Part shown: one piece after another, positions 21,101 to 34,200 of the stretch | Numbering within the stretch: the first letter of the stretch is position 1 | How the letters are laid out: each line of letters starts with the position of its first letter | Origin: Prinsepia uniflora | Lineage: Eukaryota; Streptophyta; Magnoliopsida; Rosales; Rosaceae | DNA: 64,000 bases | Direction of reading: 5' to 3' | NCBI GenBank assembly: GCA_032719365.1 | Contig: CM064866.1 | Coordinates: 7,545,781 to 7,609,780, forward strand | Translations under genes and position numbers: made by a program | The notes under the pieces: model-generated | What the model was told of the DNA's origin: nothing | Databases searched by the model: none | What the model saw: the letters and a program-made list of their open reading frames with translations, nothing else

Positions 21101-23929
21101 GACGTCAAGCGTCTGAGACGCTAAGCATCGGGGATGCCGGAGATGGAAAAATAATAAATGTATATTACTGGATTTATGAAATAACTCTTGGATTGACTTT
21201 TGGGATTTGAAACTATGCTTATGGTTTCCAGGCTAAGGCCCTAATGGTTATTTCTAAATAAATATGTGATTATTGGTTTTTGACGCATGCATATGTTTTT
21301 ACTGAGGGGCATAAATGTCTTTATAAATGTTTTAAAAAAATTTGTTTATTTTCGTCCACTCACAGCTTTTGTTTTTAATGCCCTTCAGGTTGATTCCGGA
21401 AGCGACTGCAGCAGAGACTGGGACATCACACACCTCCTCCATCGATCCTTGCGCACTCTGGAAGCCCGTTGGGGCAGTGGCAACAGGTTATCCCTTGTCT
21501 GACACCTCTTGTCAGACGGGAGCATGACACATTTCATGGTAATCCCGGGGGGATTGGGATGGGTCGTGTCACTGACCCTACCCGAGGTAATAGTAATCAT
21601 AGTCTTCCTGAGAGTAAGGAACCCAACTGGGGGGTGACTCCACTCAGTCGGTGCTCCGTGACTACTCCGGGGTCCACCCAGGCCAACGACCCTCCCCGGA
21701 GGAGATAATAGAAGTAAAGGAAGGTATATGAATACATATATATACATAACATAAACATTCATGCCCGGTTCCCCTGAACCGTCATGATCCATAACCTCCA
21801 TTAACCAAGGTTCATGCCGGTTCCCATAAACCGTCATGAACCAGAATGACCTGACAAAGGTTCATGCCGGTTCCCATAAACCGTCATGAACCACAATGAC
21901 TTTTCCAGAGTTCATGCCAGTTCTCGTAAACCGTCATGAACTTGGAAATCCATCTAGGGTCCCTGACCCGAAATCATAAACCGTAAAATAATTGGGTCTC
22001 GTGCCCGAACATATGACATCAGCTGGCCACCGTGCCCGATATCTAAGGTCATATGCCCGAGACAAAACCAAATGGGTCTCATACCCGAGTTTATCCTTTT
22101 GAAATCCAAAACCATTTCATTTAGACCAATAAAGACATACAAATCCGTATAGGCACCGTATAGGGCCGAAACCTCGAAATACGTGCCTATACGTAACCAC
22201 ACACCCAAATGCACTCATGGAATCACAAACAAGTATTTAAAACATATAATAAACATGTATGCATGCACCAATTTAGAAAACAAGGTCCACTCACAGACCA
22301 TCCGAGCTGCCGCCTCGATTTGAGTGTCATTCGGCTCCCCGAGCCGATCACCATCACCGGGACTCCAAAACCTGTCCAAATTTTAATAGAAGGTTAATAA
22401 CTACTTAATTAACCTCCCATCAAAGCCCCGTAATTTTCCCGAACTTTTAACTATTTTAAAACCTACCCTAAACCTTCTGATGCCCCGAAACATATCGAGA
22501 CGATATCCGATTGACGCGAGACCAGTCCCAAAATCTTCATTACATCGAATAGAAGATTTCATATGTTGAACACTTCCCCAAATTATGGTCCACACGCTCT
22601 CACGCGCTCCTAGAAGGTCGAAAATATTGTTCATCGTCTTCAACCTCCAGCTACTGTTCACGACACTGTTCACGACACTGTTCATTCGTCTTCAACCTCG
22701 GTTTTCTCCAGTTTTCAGACCGACGTTAGGTCCATTTCATCTCATTTTAATCCTAATATCATCCTAATCCCATTTCCTATCATTTAGACATTAAAAACCG
22801 GAGGAAAACACCAAAACCGTGCCCATTCAATCCGGCCATGGTGGCCGGAATTTCCTCCACCGTCCACGGCCTTTCCCGGCCATCCTAAACCACGGAAAAA
22901 AATCCGATTCTACTCTTAGGGTCCCCAGAAACCTTACCCAATTAAAGAAAACGATTAAAAATCATTAAAACTCAAAATCAAATTTTCAAATATTTTCCTT
23001 ACCTCACGGTCTCTCCCGCCGTCGCCACCGCCGTCCCCCGCCGTGGCTTTCCATCCTCAGCCTCTCATCACCTCACTCACGGTCACACACAAGCACATGA
23101 GGAATGGTGGTATGTGTGTGTGTGCTTGTTCGAAGAACAAAGAAGAAAATGAAGAAAATATGCATAAGGGGGGTTTCGGGTTATGTGAGGAAAATGCAAA
23201 GAAATGAAGATGATGATGTTGATCTGGTGAGAGGAGTGAGGATTAGATGATTAGATGAGTGGTGAGGATTTGAGAGATTAGAAGGAATGGATGGTTAGGA
23301 TTTAAAGTTGTTAAGATTAATTATATAATAATAATTATAATGTTATTTAATTAATTAGATCCACAATTTAGGGGATTGGACCAATGGGACGAGTGACACT
23401 TGTCACTCATCCATGGGACCCACTCAAAATATCTGGCCAATCAGAATTTGCCAACTCAGCCCCGTCTCGAAGTACGTGCATAGTGAAATCGAACTTCCGT
23501 AACCTATAACTTCCTCGTTAGAAGTCCGATTTCAGCGTGCCGCCTGTCTATGGATTCGTATCGTCCTTATCTACGTAACGGTCTTCGGCCCTCGGCCATC
23601 GGACCTCTTGGTCAAAAAGTCAACTATTTTACCCCTTTTATCCAAAATTACCAAAATGCCCCTTAACTTCCGAACGTCATAACTTCTTCCTCGAACGTCG
23701 GAATTGAACGTGCCACCTGTCTATGAACTCGTGACGTCACGAACTACGTCACGGTCATCGGTCAAAGTCCATTTGACCGCTCGAATGAAAAGTCAACGTT
23801 TTGCCACGATTAGGGGCAAAACGGTCATTTCGCATCGTTCGTCCGATTTCGCTCTACTAATCACGGATTAGCCTCACTAATCGTGATTAGTCACTAATCT
23901 AATCATGGATTTCGGGACGGGTCGTTACA
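18157..23929 (-). mobile_element. solo LTR of the large family, minus orientation, itself split
   Basis: On the minus strand it runs from TGTAACGACCC (23,929) to GGTCCTGTCA (18,157), with the perfect TSD TTAGT (18,152-18,156 and 23,930-23,934). Own length is about 2.9 kb after removing 18,709-21,571 and its TSD. Inverted repeat arms at 22,285-22,296 and 18,363-18,374 (one base changed), four CATGACGG units at about 21,750-21,940, 3' hairpin at 18,206-18,236. Confidence 0.9.
18709..21571 (+). mobile_element. solo LTR of the large family, deepest nesting level
   Basis: 2,863 bp, TGTAACGACCC to GGGTCGTGTCA, with the perfect TSD CTGAC (18,704-18,708 and 21,572-21,576). Donor arm 20,390-20,401, branch arm 21,354-21,365, CAG at 21,388, 3' hairpin 21,491-21,521 with loop CCTCT. 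Ends GTCGTGTCA like the outer LTR, so the two may belong to one subfamily. Confidence 0.92.
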
Positions 23930-24177
23930 TTAGTTACCACATATGGTTTATTTCGGATAAATGGTTTTCGAATGCATGCATGCTTTTTAGTGAAGGGTAC
24001 AAATGTCTTCGTTAAAATGTTTTTATAAACTCTTGGTTTTGTCCACTCACAGTTTTTAATGTTTTGACTGCCCTTCAGGTTGACAATGGATGTGGACTGT
24101 AGCAGAGACCGAGATATCACATACCTCCTCCGGATCCTGGCGTACTCTGATAGCTCGGGAGGGTAAAGGTCGGAATT

Positions 24178-24211
24178 CTCCATTGTCTGACACTTCGTGT
24201 CAGACGGGAGC
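24178..24211 (+). other. conserved LTR 3'-end hairpin (representative copy)
   Basis: Stem GTCTGACAC, loop TTC, stem GTGTCAGAC, extended by pyrimidines before and GGGAG after. It ends about 48 bases before the LTR terminus. Equivalent hairpins occur in all other LTR copies with an intact 3' end (see findings). Confidence 0.85.
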
Positions 24212-24261
24212 AGGGTCATCCCGCACTAATCCTGGGGGGATTGGGATGGGTCCTGTCAACG

Positions 24262-24273
24262 TGGTATCAGAGC
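24262..24273 (+). other. primer binding site (tRNA-iMet) of the LARD element
   Basis: TGGTATCAGAGC lies 3 bases after the 5' LTR end at 24,258. Confidence 0.9.
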
Positions 24274-27200
24274 ATATGATTGCTTATCAGAGCGGGGTTG
24301 TCTCTATTCGAGCAACCGTGTAGCTCTCGGAGTGGTACGCAGGTCGAGGATGTGATATCTCAATGGGCTACAGTTCGTTATCAACCTGATGTTGGGGTGC
24401 CGGTATGTTAGTTAGTAGGACTATATCGTCAATTGTTTTGGTTCAGCACTTGATGTCGGGGTTACCATAGTTCTGTCGTGGTTGACAGAGTGGGACCCTA
24501 CGAAGGAATGAACGAATTGGTACTTTCGAGTTTTGATCGTGAGACGGTTAGTTGGGATCGTCTTTCACGATGTCGTAGGATCAGTTCCGATGACTGATTC
24601 GGTGTTATGACCATCCGATGATCGGATTTGGTTGAGTTAGATGGATTTACTGCTCCTGGTGGTTAGCAGTCGAGTTCGTGGAACTCTGGTTGAACATATG
24701 GCGGTTGGTAGTCGGATTTGGGGAATCCTAGTTGGATTATTGGCAGGATTGGATTGACGTCTTTACGATGTCGAGACCGCGGAGTAGGTCAGATTGTCAA
24801 TTTTACTGCTTTTCGCAGTTGGGTTCAGGGGAACTCTAGGTAGTGATCGTGGAATCCTAAGGTAGGATGTGTATGGTTCGGAAAGGTGAGTTGGCGAGTA
24901 GTGTGACTTTGACGACTATTCGGATTTGGGTTCGTTAGTCGGTCTAGTCATGTTAGCTTTTGTTGGGCTGCACTCTGTAGTCGAGATTGTATTTATCGGT
25001 TAGACCTAGTTGGTTTTCGTGCTACTTAGTTGTGGTTTGGTACAGCTAAGGTCGTGGGTGACCTGGTAGACGACATTGGTTGAGTCGAGTTACGACTGGT
25101 TAGAGTTTGGTTGGACAAGTTATCAGGGTTGTTACTTGTCGATGGAATCCCTGAGGGGGATACATAGTAGTTGGTACGGGCGATTGATTCCGTTGGATGC
25201 GAAGTCTAGATCGTGATGTCTGGTAGTTAGGTCTGCACGAGTCTGTGGCAGGCGCTACTATCGAGAGTGGTTGTAGTATGGTTGTTGGGAATCGGGGACG
25301 TTCGGGGGACGTTTCCTTTTCTCGTATGAGTTGTCAGGGTGACTGTACCCAGAGTTGTTGGGTACGAGGGAGGCAGAGTTTCTCCTATTCGAGCAGAGGT
25401 ACGGGATCATCGTTCGGTATGAGTGGAGATCCAGGGTTGTCAGTTTTGCACACGGTGTGCTAATGTTAGTGCTGATGCTAGTGTGAATGCTTGTGTGCTG
25501 ATGCTGACAGGTGATGATACTGGTACTAGTGCTGGTGCTGGTGCTGGTGCCGGTGATTGTGATGACGTTGAGTCACATCCGTCGTGATGTGCATATGTTC
25601 GGTATCTGTGGTCCCAGAGTGGTTCTCAGATAGAGTTAAATTGGTTAGGGGACACATGGTTGATGTCCGGGTATGTTTTTTCCAATCTTGTTGGAATTTC
25701 GGAATCGCGAGAGTTTGTGATTGGGGTTACACGAGGAATGCGGGTTTTCCGCATTGGTATTGGGTATTTCGAAGTCATTTTGGGTGACTTCTCAAGTTCT
25801 GCCATGGTATATGGTGTAGATAATGGTTGTTGTCACCAGTACATTGGTCGTGTAATTGTTGGTGGACTCGGATTTGTCTTGGGTCATCAGGGGGAGTTGA
25901 GTATATCGAAGTTAGGTGACTGAGATTTCTCATCTTCTGCCTGGTGGCAGACGATGTTGGATTACGTGGTGTGGTGAGTGCATCGAGTTTTGTTTGCATT
26001 CACGTATGATGGATTTTGATGTCATTGTTTGGTATCATCCTTGATGTTTCCTAGGTGGGATGACAAGGATCGATACGAGGTAATCAGTGAGAACCCACAG
26101 TCTCGGCGTGGCTCGTCGTTGACTGATCTGGTTAGATGTGGGAAATGGTTGAGGACTTGGGATGTCGTGACAATCCTTGATCGTGACATTTATGGTCGGG
26201 TGACGTAGTGTTGGATCTGGATCGTGATCTTGATGATCCAGATAGGTGAAGAGTTTATCACTCTTACTGGGATGTTGAGTGGAGCATGATGGGGCTGAAC
26301 TTCTTTTCGAGGTAAATCCCGTATGGTATATTACTCAGGTGAGTAGTTTTCCGACGTGGTCGGATAGGGTCAGCCTTAGAGATGTGTTGATGTTGGGATT
26401 GGCTTCCCTATGAAGTCAATCGATGGTAATGTGGTAATCGGTTGAGCAGGTAACCGAGAGGTTCGGTTTTGGTACGTCTCGGTAGACGTGAACGAGATTT
26501 CAGGTTTTGGAATCGGATTTCTGGATGACGATTCAGGATTTGATTTTGGAACTTGAAAGAGGATTTCTGGATTTGGGTTTTGGAATTGGATTCTGGGTGA
26601 CGATTCAGGATTTGATTCTGGAGCTTGACATTGGATTTTCTTTTATGGATTTGGGTTCGAAATGGTTATTCCAAATGCTAGCTTACGGAATGATGATTTC
26701 GGATTCGAATTTGGACATGATTATGGATTTGATTTCCGGGTTTGGATTCGGGATTTCTTACGAAATTGCGGATTCGGATCTGGAAATGGATAATAGGTCG
26801 GAGTTTTGATATGTCTGGTACTGGATTGGACAGATGGACTCCATTATTGAAACGTGATTACTTACAACCTAGGTCGTCGTGTTGATGTCGTTGTTGTTGT
26901 GGTGGTAAGCTGAATGATAGGTAGATGTACGTACTTTGTACGTTGTCCGGGGTACGATACCGGGCAGACTGGTGGTGCCTGATGACGGTACATAGGATAT
27001 ACCATGGGTACGTTGATGAGCGTGTTGGTAGTCGGCTTAGTTCCGATACCATTGTATTAGTTAAGGTCGTGAACTGGACATTCGATACTGTGCATTGGGT
27101 CATAGTGTTTCTGATGGGTCTAGTTACACACAGGTCTAGTGTTTTGGTTGGTAAATGTGTACTCAGGTTGAGTGAGTTGGTGATTAGTGTAACCACAAGT

Positions 27201-27644
27201 GAGTATAGTGTCAGTTTTCGACTGACGACTGTCAAGTGGTGACGGTTTGTAGGAGGTGTCAGCGTGGATCGTTGTGTGAGGTCTGATGACTCCCTGTGGG
27301 AGCAGACGTCAGGTTATGTTGGTGATTGAGAAAGAAACCTTTGAGTTGTTGTGTCAACGAAATGATAGATTTGACAAGTGGTGTCAAGTCGGAATGTATG
27401 GCTACTGTCATTCGACGTGGTCAAATGTAGTTGATACGGCGTGAGTGTTAATGGTACGTCTGGTTGCAGACAAGTATTGTGTTGGCTAGTGGGTGTACTA
27501 GTGTACACGTGTTGCGAGGTTAAAATTGCTTTCTACAAGGTAGATGTGGAATCAGGATAGTTGGAGTTTCAAGAACGAAACTAATTAAGGAGGGAATAAC
27601 GGTTAGAATTTAGGTCGGTTGAAATTTCGAGGACGAAATTAATT

Positions 27645-27656
27645 AAGGAGGGAAGG
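27645..27656 (+). other. polypurine tract of the LARD element
   Basis: AAGGAGGGAAGG directly before the 3' LTR start at 27,658. A near-copy of the tract and its upstream context (AATTAAGGAGGGAA) also occurs 58 bp earlier at 27,583-27,596. Confidence 0.85.
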
Positions 27657-29062
27657 TTGTAACGACCCGTCCCGAATTCCTAGATTATATTAGTGACTAA
27701 TCACGATTAGTGAAGTTAAACGGTGATTAGTTAGGCGAAATCGGTTGAACGATGCAAAATAACTGTTTTGCCCTTGGGCGTGGGCAAAACGTTGACTTTT
27801 CATTTCGGGCGGTCAAATGGACTTTGACCGATGACAGTGACGTAGTTCCTGACGTCACGAGTTCATAGATAGGCGACACGTTCAATTCCGAGATTCGAGG
27901 AAGAAGTTATGACGTTCAGAAGTTTATGGGCATTTTAGTAATTTTGGTAAAAAAGGGGCAAATGTTGACTTTTTGACCAAGAGGTCCGATGGCCGAGGAC
28001 CGAAGACCGTTACGTAGATCGGGACGATACGAATCCATAGACAGGCAGCACGTCGAATTCGGACGTTCGATGACGAAGTTACGGTTCAAGGAAGTTCAAG
28101 TGCACTATTGCACGAATTACGAAACGAGTTAACTTTTGGACTTTAGTGGGGCCCAGATATTTAGTACGTTGCATCGATCCACTGGACATTCCTTCACATA
28201 CATGCATCGATCATTCTTTCTTCAATTCAAAAACATAACCCGATCTCACCATTTCCCTACATCTCTGTGCAACCCAAAACCCATCCAACCTTCAACCCAT
28301 GATCAGCTGGGAGGACCAGAGAGACTGAGGGAGCTGAGGTGGCCGGCTTGGACGGTCAGAACCGCCGTGAACGACGGCGTGAAGGAGAAACCCGCGAGGA
28401 AAGCGGTTTAGCCATTTTCGATCCATTTTCCATTTTTGAAGTTATAGGCTTGTTTGGACGTTTGGGTTGAACTAAATAGGTTGTTAAGGTCACAATAGGA
28501 TGACTTTGGGAGGTGTTGGACGGCTGTGAAGCCGTGGGTGGATTTTGGAAACATTGAACCGTTTGGTTCAAAATCAAACCATGAGTTTTAGGGAGTTTTA
28601 CTTAGTTTTAATGATTGAAATTGATAGGGAATGAAGAAATAGGAATTATAGGATTAATTAGGGTTGAAATCAGACCAAAACAAAGGGGAAAAATCACTGA
28701 ACCGGTCACGCCGGTTCAGCATAGTAACCCGGTCCAGAACCAGAAAAAAACCGATTCACCTATGTAGGAGACGATGAACAGTGCACAGCCCATTCTAGGG
28801 GCGCGTGAACAGTAATTTGGGAAAGTGTTCAACATATGAAATCTTCTATTCGATGTAACGAACATTTTGGGACTGGTCTCGTATCAATTGGATATCGTTT
28901 CGATAGGTTTTGGGCTGTCCGAAGGTTTAGGATCGGTTTAAAAATAGTTAAAAGTTCGGGAAAATTACGGGGCTTTAATGGGAGGTTAATTAAGTAGTTA
29001 GTAACCTTCTATTACAATTTGGACAGGTTTGGGAGTCCCGGTGATAGCGATTGGCTCGGGAG

Positions 29063-30181
29063 TAGGGATGGACATAATTATCCATGAGCATAGGTACCCA
29101 TGGGTATTGTTGAAATGGGTAGAAATTAGATGAGTAAAAATTTACCCATCATCTAATGGGTAGGGTGTGGGTTTACCCATGGGTATTGAGGGTATTTAAT
29201 ACCCATTAAATTCAAAGTATATTCTTTATCTATTCTTCAAATTATCTATGAATTTTTAACACTTTCTTCCCTTTACTAATTTTTTTCTTTCTATTCTTAC
29301 TATTATTATTATTTATTAGGCATTATTATTTAAAATTACTTTATTTCAATTAAATATCAGTTATTTCATCTTTCATCAAAAAAATTATACACAAAAAAGT
29401 TACGAATTTATATTAACATCAATTTTTTTAAGAACTTAAATAATTCATTTTAAATGATTTAAAAAAAATCAAAGTAAACTATAATTTTTTTAAGATTTCA
29501 CAACCATGAAATAATTTAAAGGGAGTTTTATAAATTCTTAAAAATTGTTTATAATAAAATTTCTAATGAGTTTTTTTTCTTTCAAGTTTTGAATTCCATT
29601 TCAACATTTACTACTCATTCTTCATTTAATTGGAAAGTTTTCGAAGTCAAATTCTCAAATAACTCATTCACTAGTCTTGGTCAACTCGACAAATTTTGAT
29701 AATTAAGGATAGAAGGGTAAATTGGTCATTTACTAATTCTCACTTTAAATTTCAAGACGGATTGTAATAGAAACTCCAATAGAAATTGAGAGGATTTGAA
29801 AAAAATGAAAAGCAAAAAAAAAAAGCAAACGAAATTGAAAGGAAAAAATATTAGAAGTTAAAAATAAAAAGTTGAAGATAAATGAAAGTAAAATAAAATA
29901 AAAATAAAGTAAAAGTAAAAAGAAAAGTAAAAAGAAAAATGAAAAGCAAAATAAAATGAAAGGTATAAAAAATTAGAAGTTAAAACAAAATGAAACACAA
30001 GGAAAAAAATTGAAAGGAGAAAATAAATGTAAAATATCATGGGTACCCATTACCCAATGGGTAGGGTTTGGGTAAACCCTCAAAAATTGAGGATGGGTCT
30101 AAATGGGTATAAAACTCATTTGTACCCATGTAGGGTAAGGGTTTACCCACACCCTCAAAAAAACCCATTTGACCATCCCTA
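29063..30181. mobile_element. hAT-like MITE, 1.1 kb
   Basis: Inverted ends TAGGGATGG / CCATCCCTA, with flanks CTCGGGAG (29,055-29,062) and CTAAGGAG (30,182-30,189) matching at 6 of 8. Many TACCCATGGGTA-type subterminal repeats lie at both ends, as expected for hAT transposase binding. The interior is AT-rich with a long A/G-rich run (29,790-30,030). No transposase. The 5' LTR of the same element lacks this insertion (empty site near 15,020), so it came in after the LARD integrated. Confidence 0.88.
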
Positions 30182-31299
30182 CTAAGGAGAGCCGTATGGC
30201 AGGCAAATCGAGACGGCAACTCGGACGGTCTGTGAGTGGACCTTGTTTTCTAAATTGGTGCATGTATAAATGTTTATTATATGTTTTAATACATGTTTGA
30301 TGATGCCATGGGTGCATTTGTATGTGGTTACGTATAAGCACGTATTTCGAGGTTTCGGCCTTATACGGTGCTTATACGGGTCTGTACTTCTTTGTTGGTT
30401 TTAATGAACCGGATTTGGATTCCAAAAGGATAAACTCGGGTATGAGATCCATTTGGTTTTGTCTCGAGCATATGACCTCAGATATCGGGCACGGTGCCCA
30501 GTTGATGTCCTATGTTCGGGCACGAGACCCAGGTTACTTTACGGTTTTGATTTCAGGTCAGGGAACCTTAAATGGATTTCCAGGTTCATGACGGTTTATG
30601 GAAACCGGCATGAACCCTTGTTATGTTATCGTGGTTCATGACGGGTTATGGGAACCGGCATGAACCCTGGTTATGTTATTACGGTACATGACGGTTTATG
30701 GGAACCAGCATGAACCCTTGTTGGTCATTATGGTACATGACGGTTCATAGGAACCGGCATGAACCCTGGTTATGTTATTACGGTACAAGACGGTTTATGG
30801 GAATCGGCATGAACCCTTGTTGGTCATTATGGTACATGACGGTTTATGGGAACCGTCATGAACTCTGGTTATGTTATTGTGGTACATGACGGTTTATGGG
30901 AACCGGTCATGGAGGATATGGTCTATATGTATATGAACTGGATGTTATGGATCATGAAGGTTCAGGGGAATCGGGCATGAATGTTTGTGTTATGTATATA
31001 TATGTTCATATACCTTCCTTTACTTGTTCTATCTCCTCCGGGGAGGGTCGTTGGCCTGGGTGGACCCCGGAGTAGTCACGGAGCATCGACTGAGTGGAGT
31101 CACCCCCAGTTGGGTTCCTTACTCTCGGGAAGGCTATGGTTACTATTACCTCGGGTAGGGACAGTGGTTTGCGGACATTGACCTTGACTTTGAGAAGACT
31201 CGGATTGAGACCCGGGTAGCACGCTCGTAGCTTTGGAAACCGTGACAGGATTGGTTGTGTGAATTATATGTATATATATGGATTATGATATGTTATATG

Positions 31300-34200
31300 T
31301 GTAACGACCCGTCCCGAATTCCGAGATTAGTTTAGTGTTTAATCTTGATTAGTGAGGTTGAACGGTGGTTAGTAGGGCGGAATCGGACAAATTGTGCAAA
31401 ATGACCGTTTTGCCCCTGGTCGTGGGTAAAATGTTGACTTTTTGTTCGGGCGGTCAAATGGACTTTGACCGATGACCGTGACGTAGTTCGGGACGTCACG
31501 AGTTCATAGACAGGTGGCACGTTCGATTCCGACATTCGTAGAGAAAGTTATGGTGTTCGGAAGTTGAGGGGTATTTTGGTAATTTGGCTTATTAGGGGCC
31601 AAATGTTGACTTTCTGACCGGGAGGTCCGATGGGCGAGGGCCAAGGACCGTTACGTAGGTATCGTCGATACGAATCCAACGACAGGCGGCATGCCGAAAT
31701 CGGAGTTACGACGACGAAGTTATGGTCAAGGACGTGAAACACGATTAACCGAGACTCAGAATAAAATAATAATATTTAAATAGGTGAACAGTAACTGACG
31801 AATCTGGACCCTTGGATGTAGGCCACGTGTCACTCATCCCCACCTTCCCTAAAATCTGGATCCTTGTTGGCCATTGGATTATTTAATCCATTTTCTCCCC
31901 TTAAATCCTCACCATCCATTCAAACCTCAGATTAAATCTGGGCCTTTGATCTCATCTCTCCCTTTCCTTTATTTCTGATCACACTCATCTCTCTCTCACT
32001 CTGTTTTCTCCCACCCGAAACACATGCACACACAACCCCTTCTGTTTTTGGAATCGTGAGAGAACACAGGGAGACTGAGAGGAGTTTTGTGTCGCACGTG
32101 GCGGCGTGACCGCCGTGGTTGGCGGTGGTGACCGGAAAACAGAACCGTGCACATGCACACCCGCACACGGCTCCCCCTTACGCATCCCCACCACATCTGT
32201 AACCATGAGGCTGTGCGGAGGAATGTGAATTGACTACGGTGAGGCTTGAGAGACGACGGGAGGCGACGGAGACGGCAGGGACGACGGCGGCAAAACAAAA
32301 ACAGAGAGGTCCGAAAACTCAGAAATTGGAAAATCAGTGTGGACTGGTTTTGATCGTGTTTGAGGGGTGAAAGGAGTTCCTGGAGTCGAACTGGGCATGC
32401 TGGTGGTCACGGCGGTAGCCACGGCGGCGAGGTAAGCCTCGAACCCGTGAGTTTGTTTTCGGGTACAAAAATGGTAGGATGGGTTTTAACGTGTTTCGAT
32501 CGATCTGGTGATTAGGATGATGATCTAGAAGGTGAGACGAGCTTCTGGGGATCGTTTTCGAAAGGAATGGTGGCCGGGATCGTGCAGGCACGATGGTTGC
32601 AGGTGGCCGGTCTGCACACCTCCACGAACAGGTAGTCAAACGTATTGGTTTCTCAGTTTTTAAAGCATGGATCAACTGGAATTGATGAGACGATCTTGTA
32701 GGAACAAACGGAATTGAAAATGATCGAGTAATGGCTGAGAACCAGTCGGGTTGGGCCGCGGGTCACGGTGACACGTTTATCAGACAACCGGGTCAGAACG
32801 GTGACACTGTTCACGGCGCGTGAGTTTCACGCGCAGCCACTCACGGCGGCGCGTGACGGCGCGTGAGCACGGATCTCGAGGTGAGGTCAACATGACTTCT
32901 GTCCTATTTAATGTAACGGACATTTTGGAATTGGTTTCGTGTCGATCGGACACCGTCTCGATAGTGTTCGGGATGTCCGAAGGTTTTAAATTAAGTTTAA
33001 AAATAAGTAAAAATTCGGGAAAATTACGGGACTTTGATAGGATGTTAATGATGAGGTTAGTGACCCTCTAATGTGATTTGGACAGGATTGGGAGTCCCGG
33101 TGATAGTGGTGTGGCCCGGGAGGGCCGGTGGCACGCGTATCGAGGCACACGGTTAAAACGGTCTGTGAGTGGACTTTGGTTTTATAAATTCTATGCATGC
33201 TTAAATGTTTTACATGGATTATGATTGTAATTGTATGATGTTGGTTTGGTTGTTGGTAAATTGTACAGTTTCACGTATTTCGAGGCGATTTACGTGCTTG
33301 CACGTAAATCGAGGTTTTCCGTTTTTACATGGATTTTCCATATTTGTGACTTGGATATAATGTGATGCAATGGTTTTGAAATTGGAAATATAAACTCGGG
33401 CTTGAGGCCCACTTGCTTTGGAAATTTCGGACTTGGAGTCCATTTGAGAATCGGGCCAGGGGCCCGGTTGGTATGAAATCGGGCTGAGACCCATTTGAGT
33501 TATGTTCTCGGGCCAGGGGCCCAGTTGATTTGTGAATTCGGGCCGTGGGCCCAGTGGGTTTATAAAGTCGGGCTGCGGGCCCAGTTGGTTTACAAATCGG
33601 GCCGTGGGCCCAGTGGTTCATAAAATCGGGCATGAGGCTCAATTGGATTATAATGGTGATTTCGGGTCAGGGACCCTATATTTAATAATTGTGATTTTGG
33701 GTCAAGGACCCTAAATGGAACTATGTGGTTTTATGGAAATTTCGGGCAGGGCCCAATGGTAATAATGTGATAAAAGGATTTAATAAAACTATTTTCCATA
33801 TACCATCTGGACACAAGGATATATGATGGTCTCCTCCAGATGTCTGGGACACTGGGGAAGTCACGGTGCATTGCCTGCGAGGGGTCATTATACGGAGCAG
33901 CCGGACCGTATGATGACTCAGGAGCAGGATTGCTATGATTGACGTCAGGGACGTCAGACATCAGGGATGTCAGATATATGGACCCGGAGAGACCCCGGGC
34001 AGCACGCGTAGCTTATGAAACCGTGAGATATGACGTCAGGGACGTCTAGCGTCTGGGACGCTAAGCATCTGGGATGCTGGTGATGGTAATGGTAAAATAT
34101 GGATTAATGAATAAAATGGCTTATTGGTTGGATATGTGTTATGTGGTAAAAATGGATTATTGGTTATGAAATGGTATGTAGGGTCGGGGACCCTAAATGG

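Larger units (their letters stand above)
13582..24258 (+). repeat. 5' LTR of the LARD element, with two first-level insertions
   Basis: Own sequence: 13,582-15,879, 17,768-18,156 and 23,935-24,258. It is interrupted by the solo LTRs 15,880-17,762 and 18,157-23,929. Seven CATGACGG hairpin units lie at about 15,412-15,745, an intron-like donor arm at 15,058-15,069 and its partner at 24,041-24,052. Confidence 0.88.
24259..27657 (+). other. internal region of the LARD element, no coding capacity
   Basis: About 3.4 kb that is strikingly G+T-rich on the plus strand. The longest frames (up to about 125 codons) sit on both strands and show no domain. 25,440-25,570 is an imperfect GTGCTG/GATGCT-type array, as would encode Ala-Gly repeats. 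26,500-26,800 repeats GATTTGG/GGATTTCTGGATTTGGG words. I see no tRNA, no host-gene fragment and no pol motif. Confidence 0.75.

Noticed and set aside
26507..26809. Plus ORF of 100 aa with Phe/Gly/Asp-rich repeats
   Set aside because: Arises from a GGATTTGG-type low-complexity DNA repeat in the interior of the LARD element.
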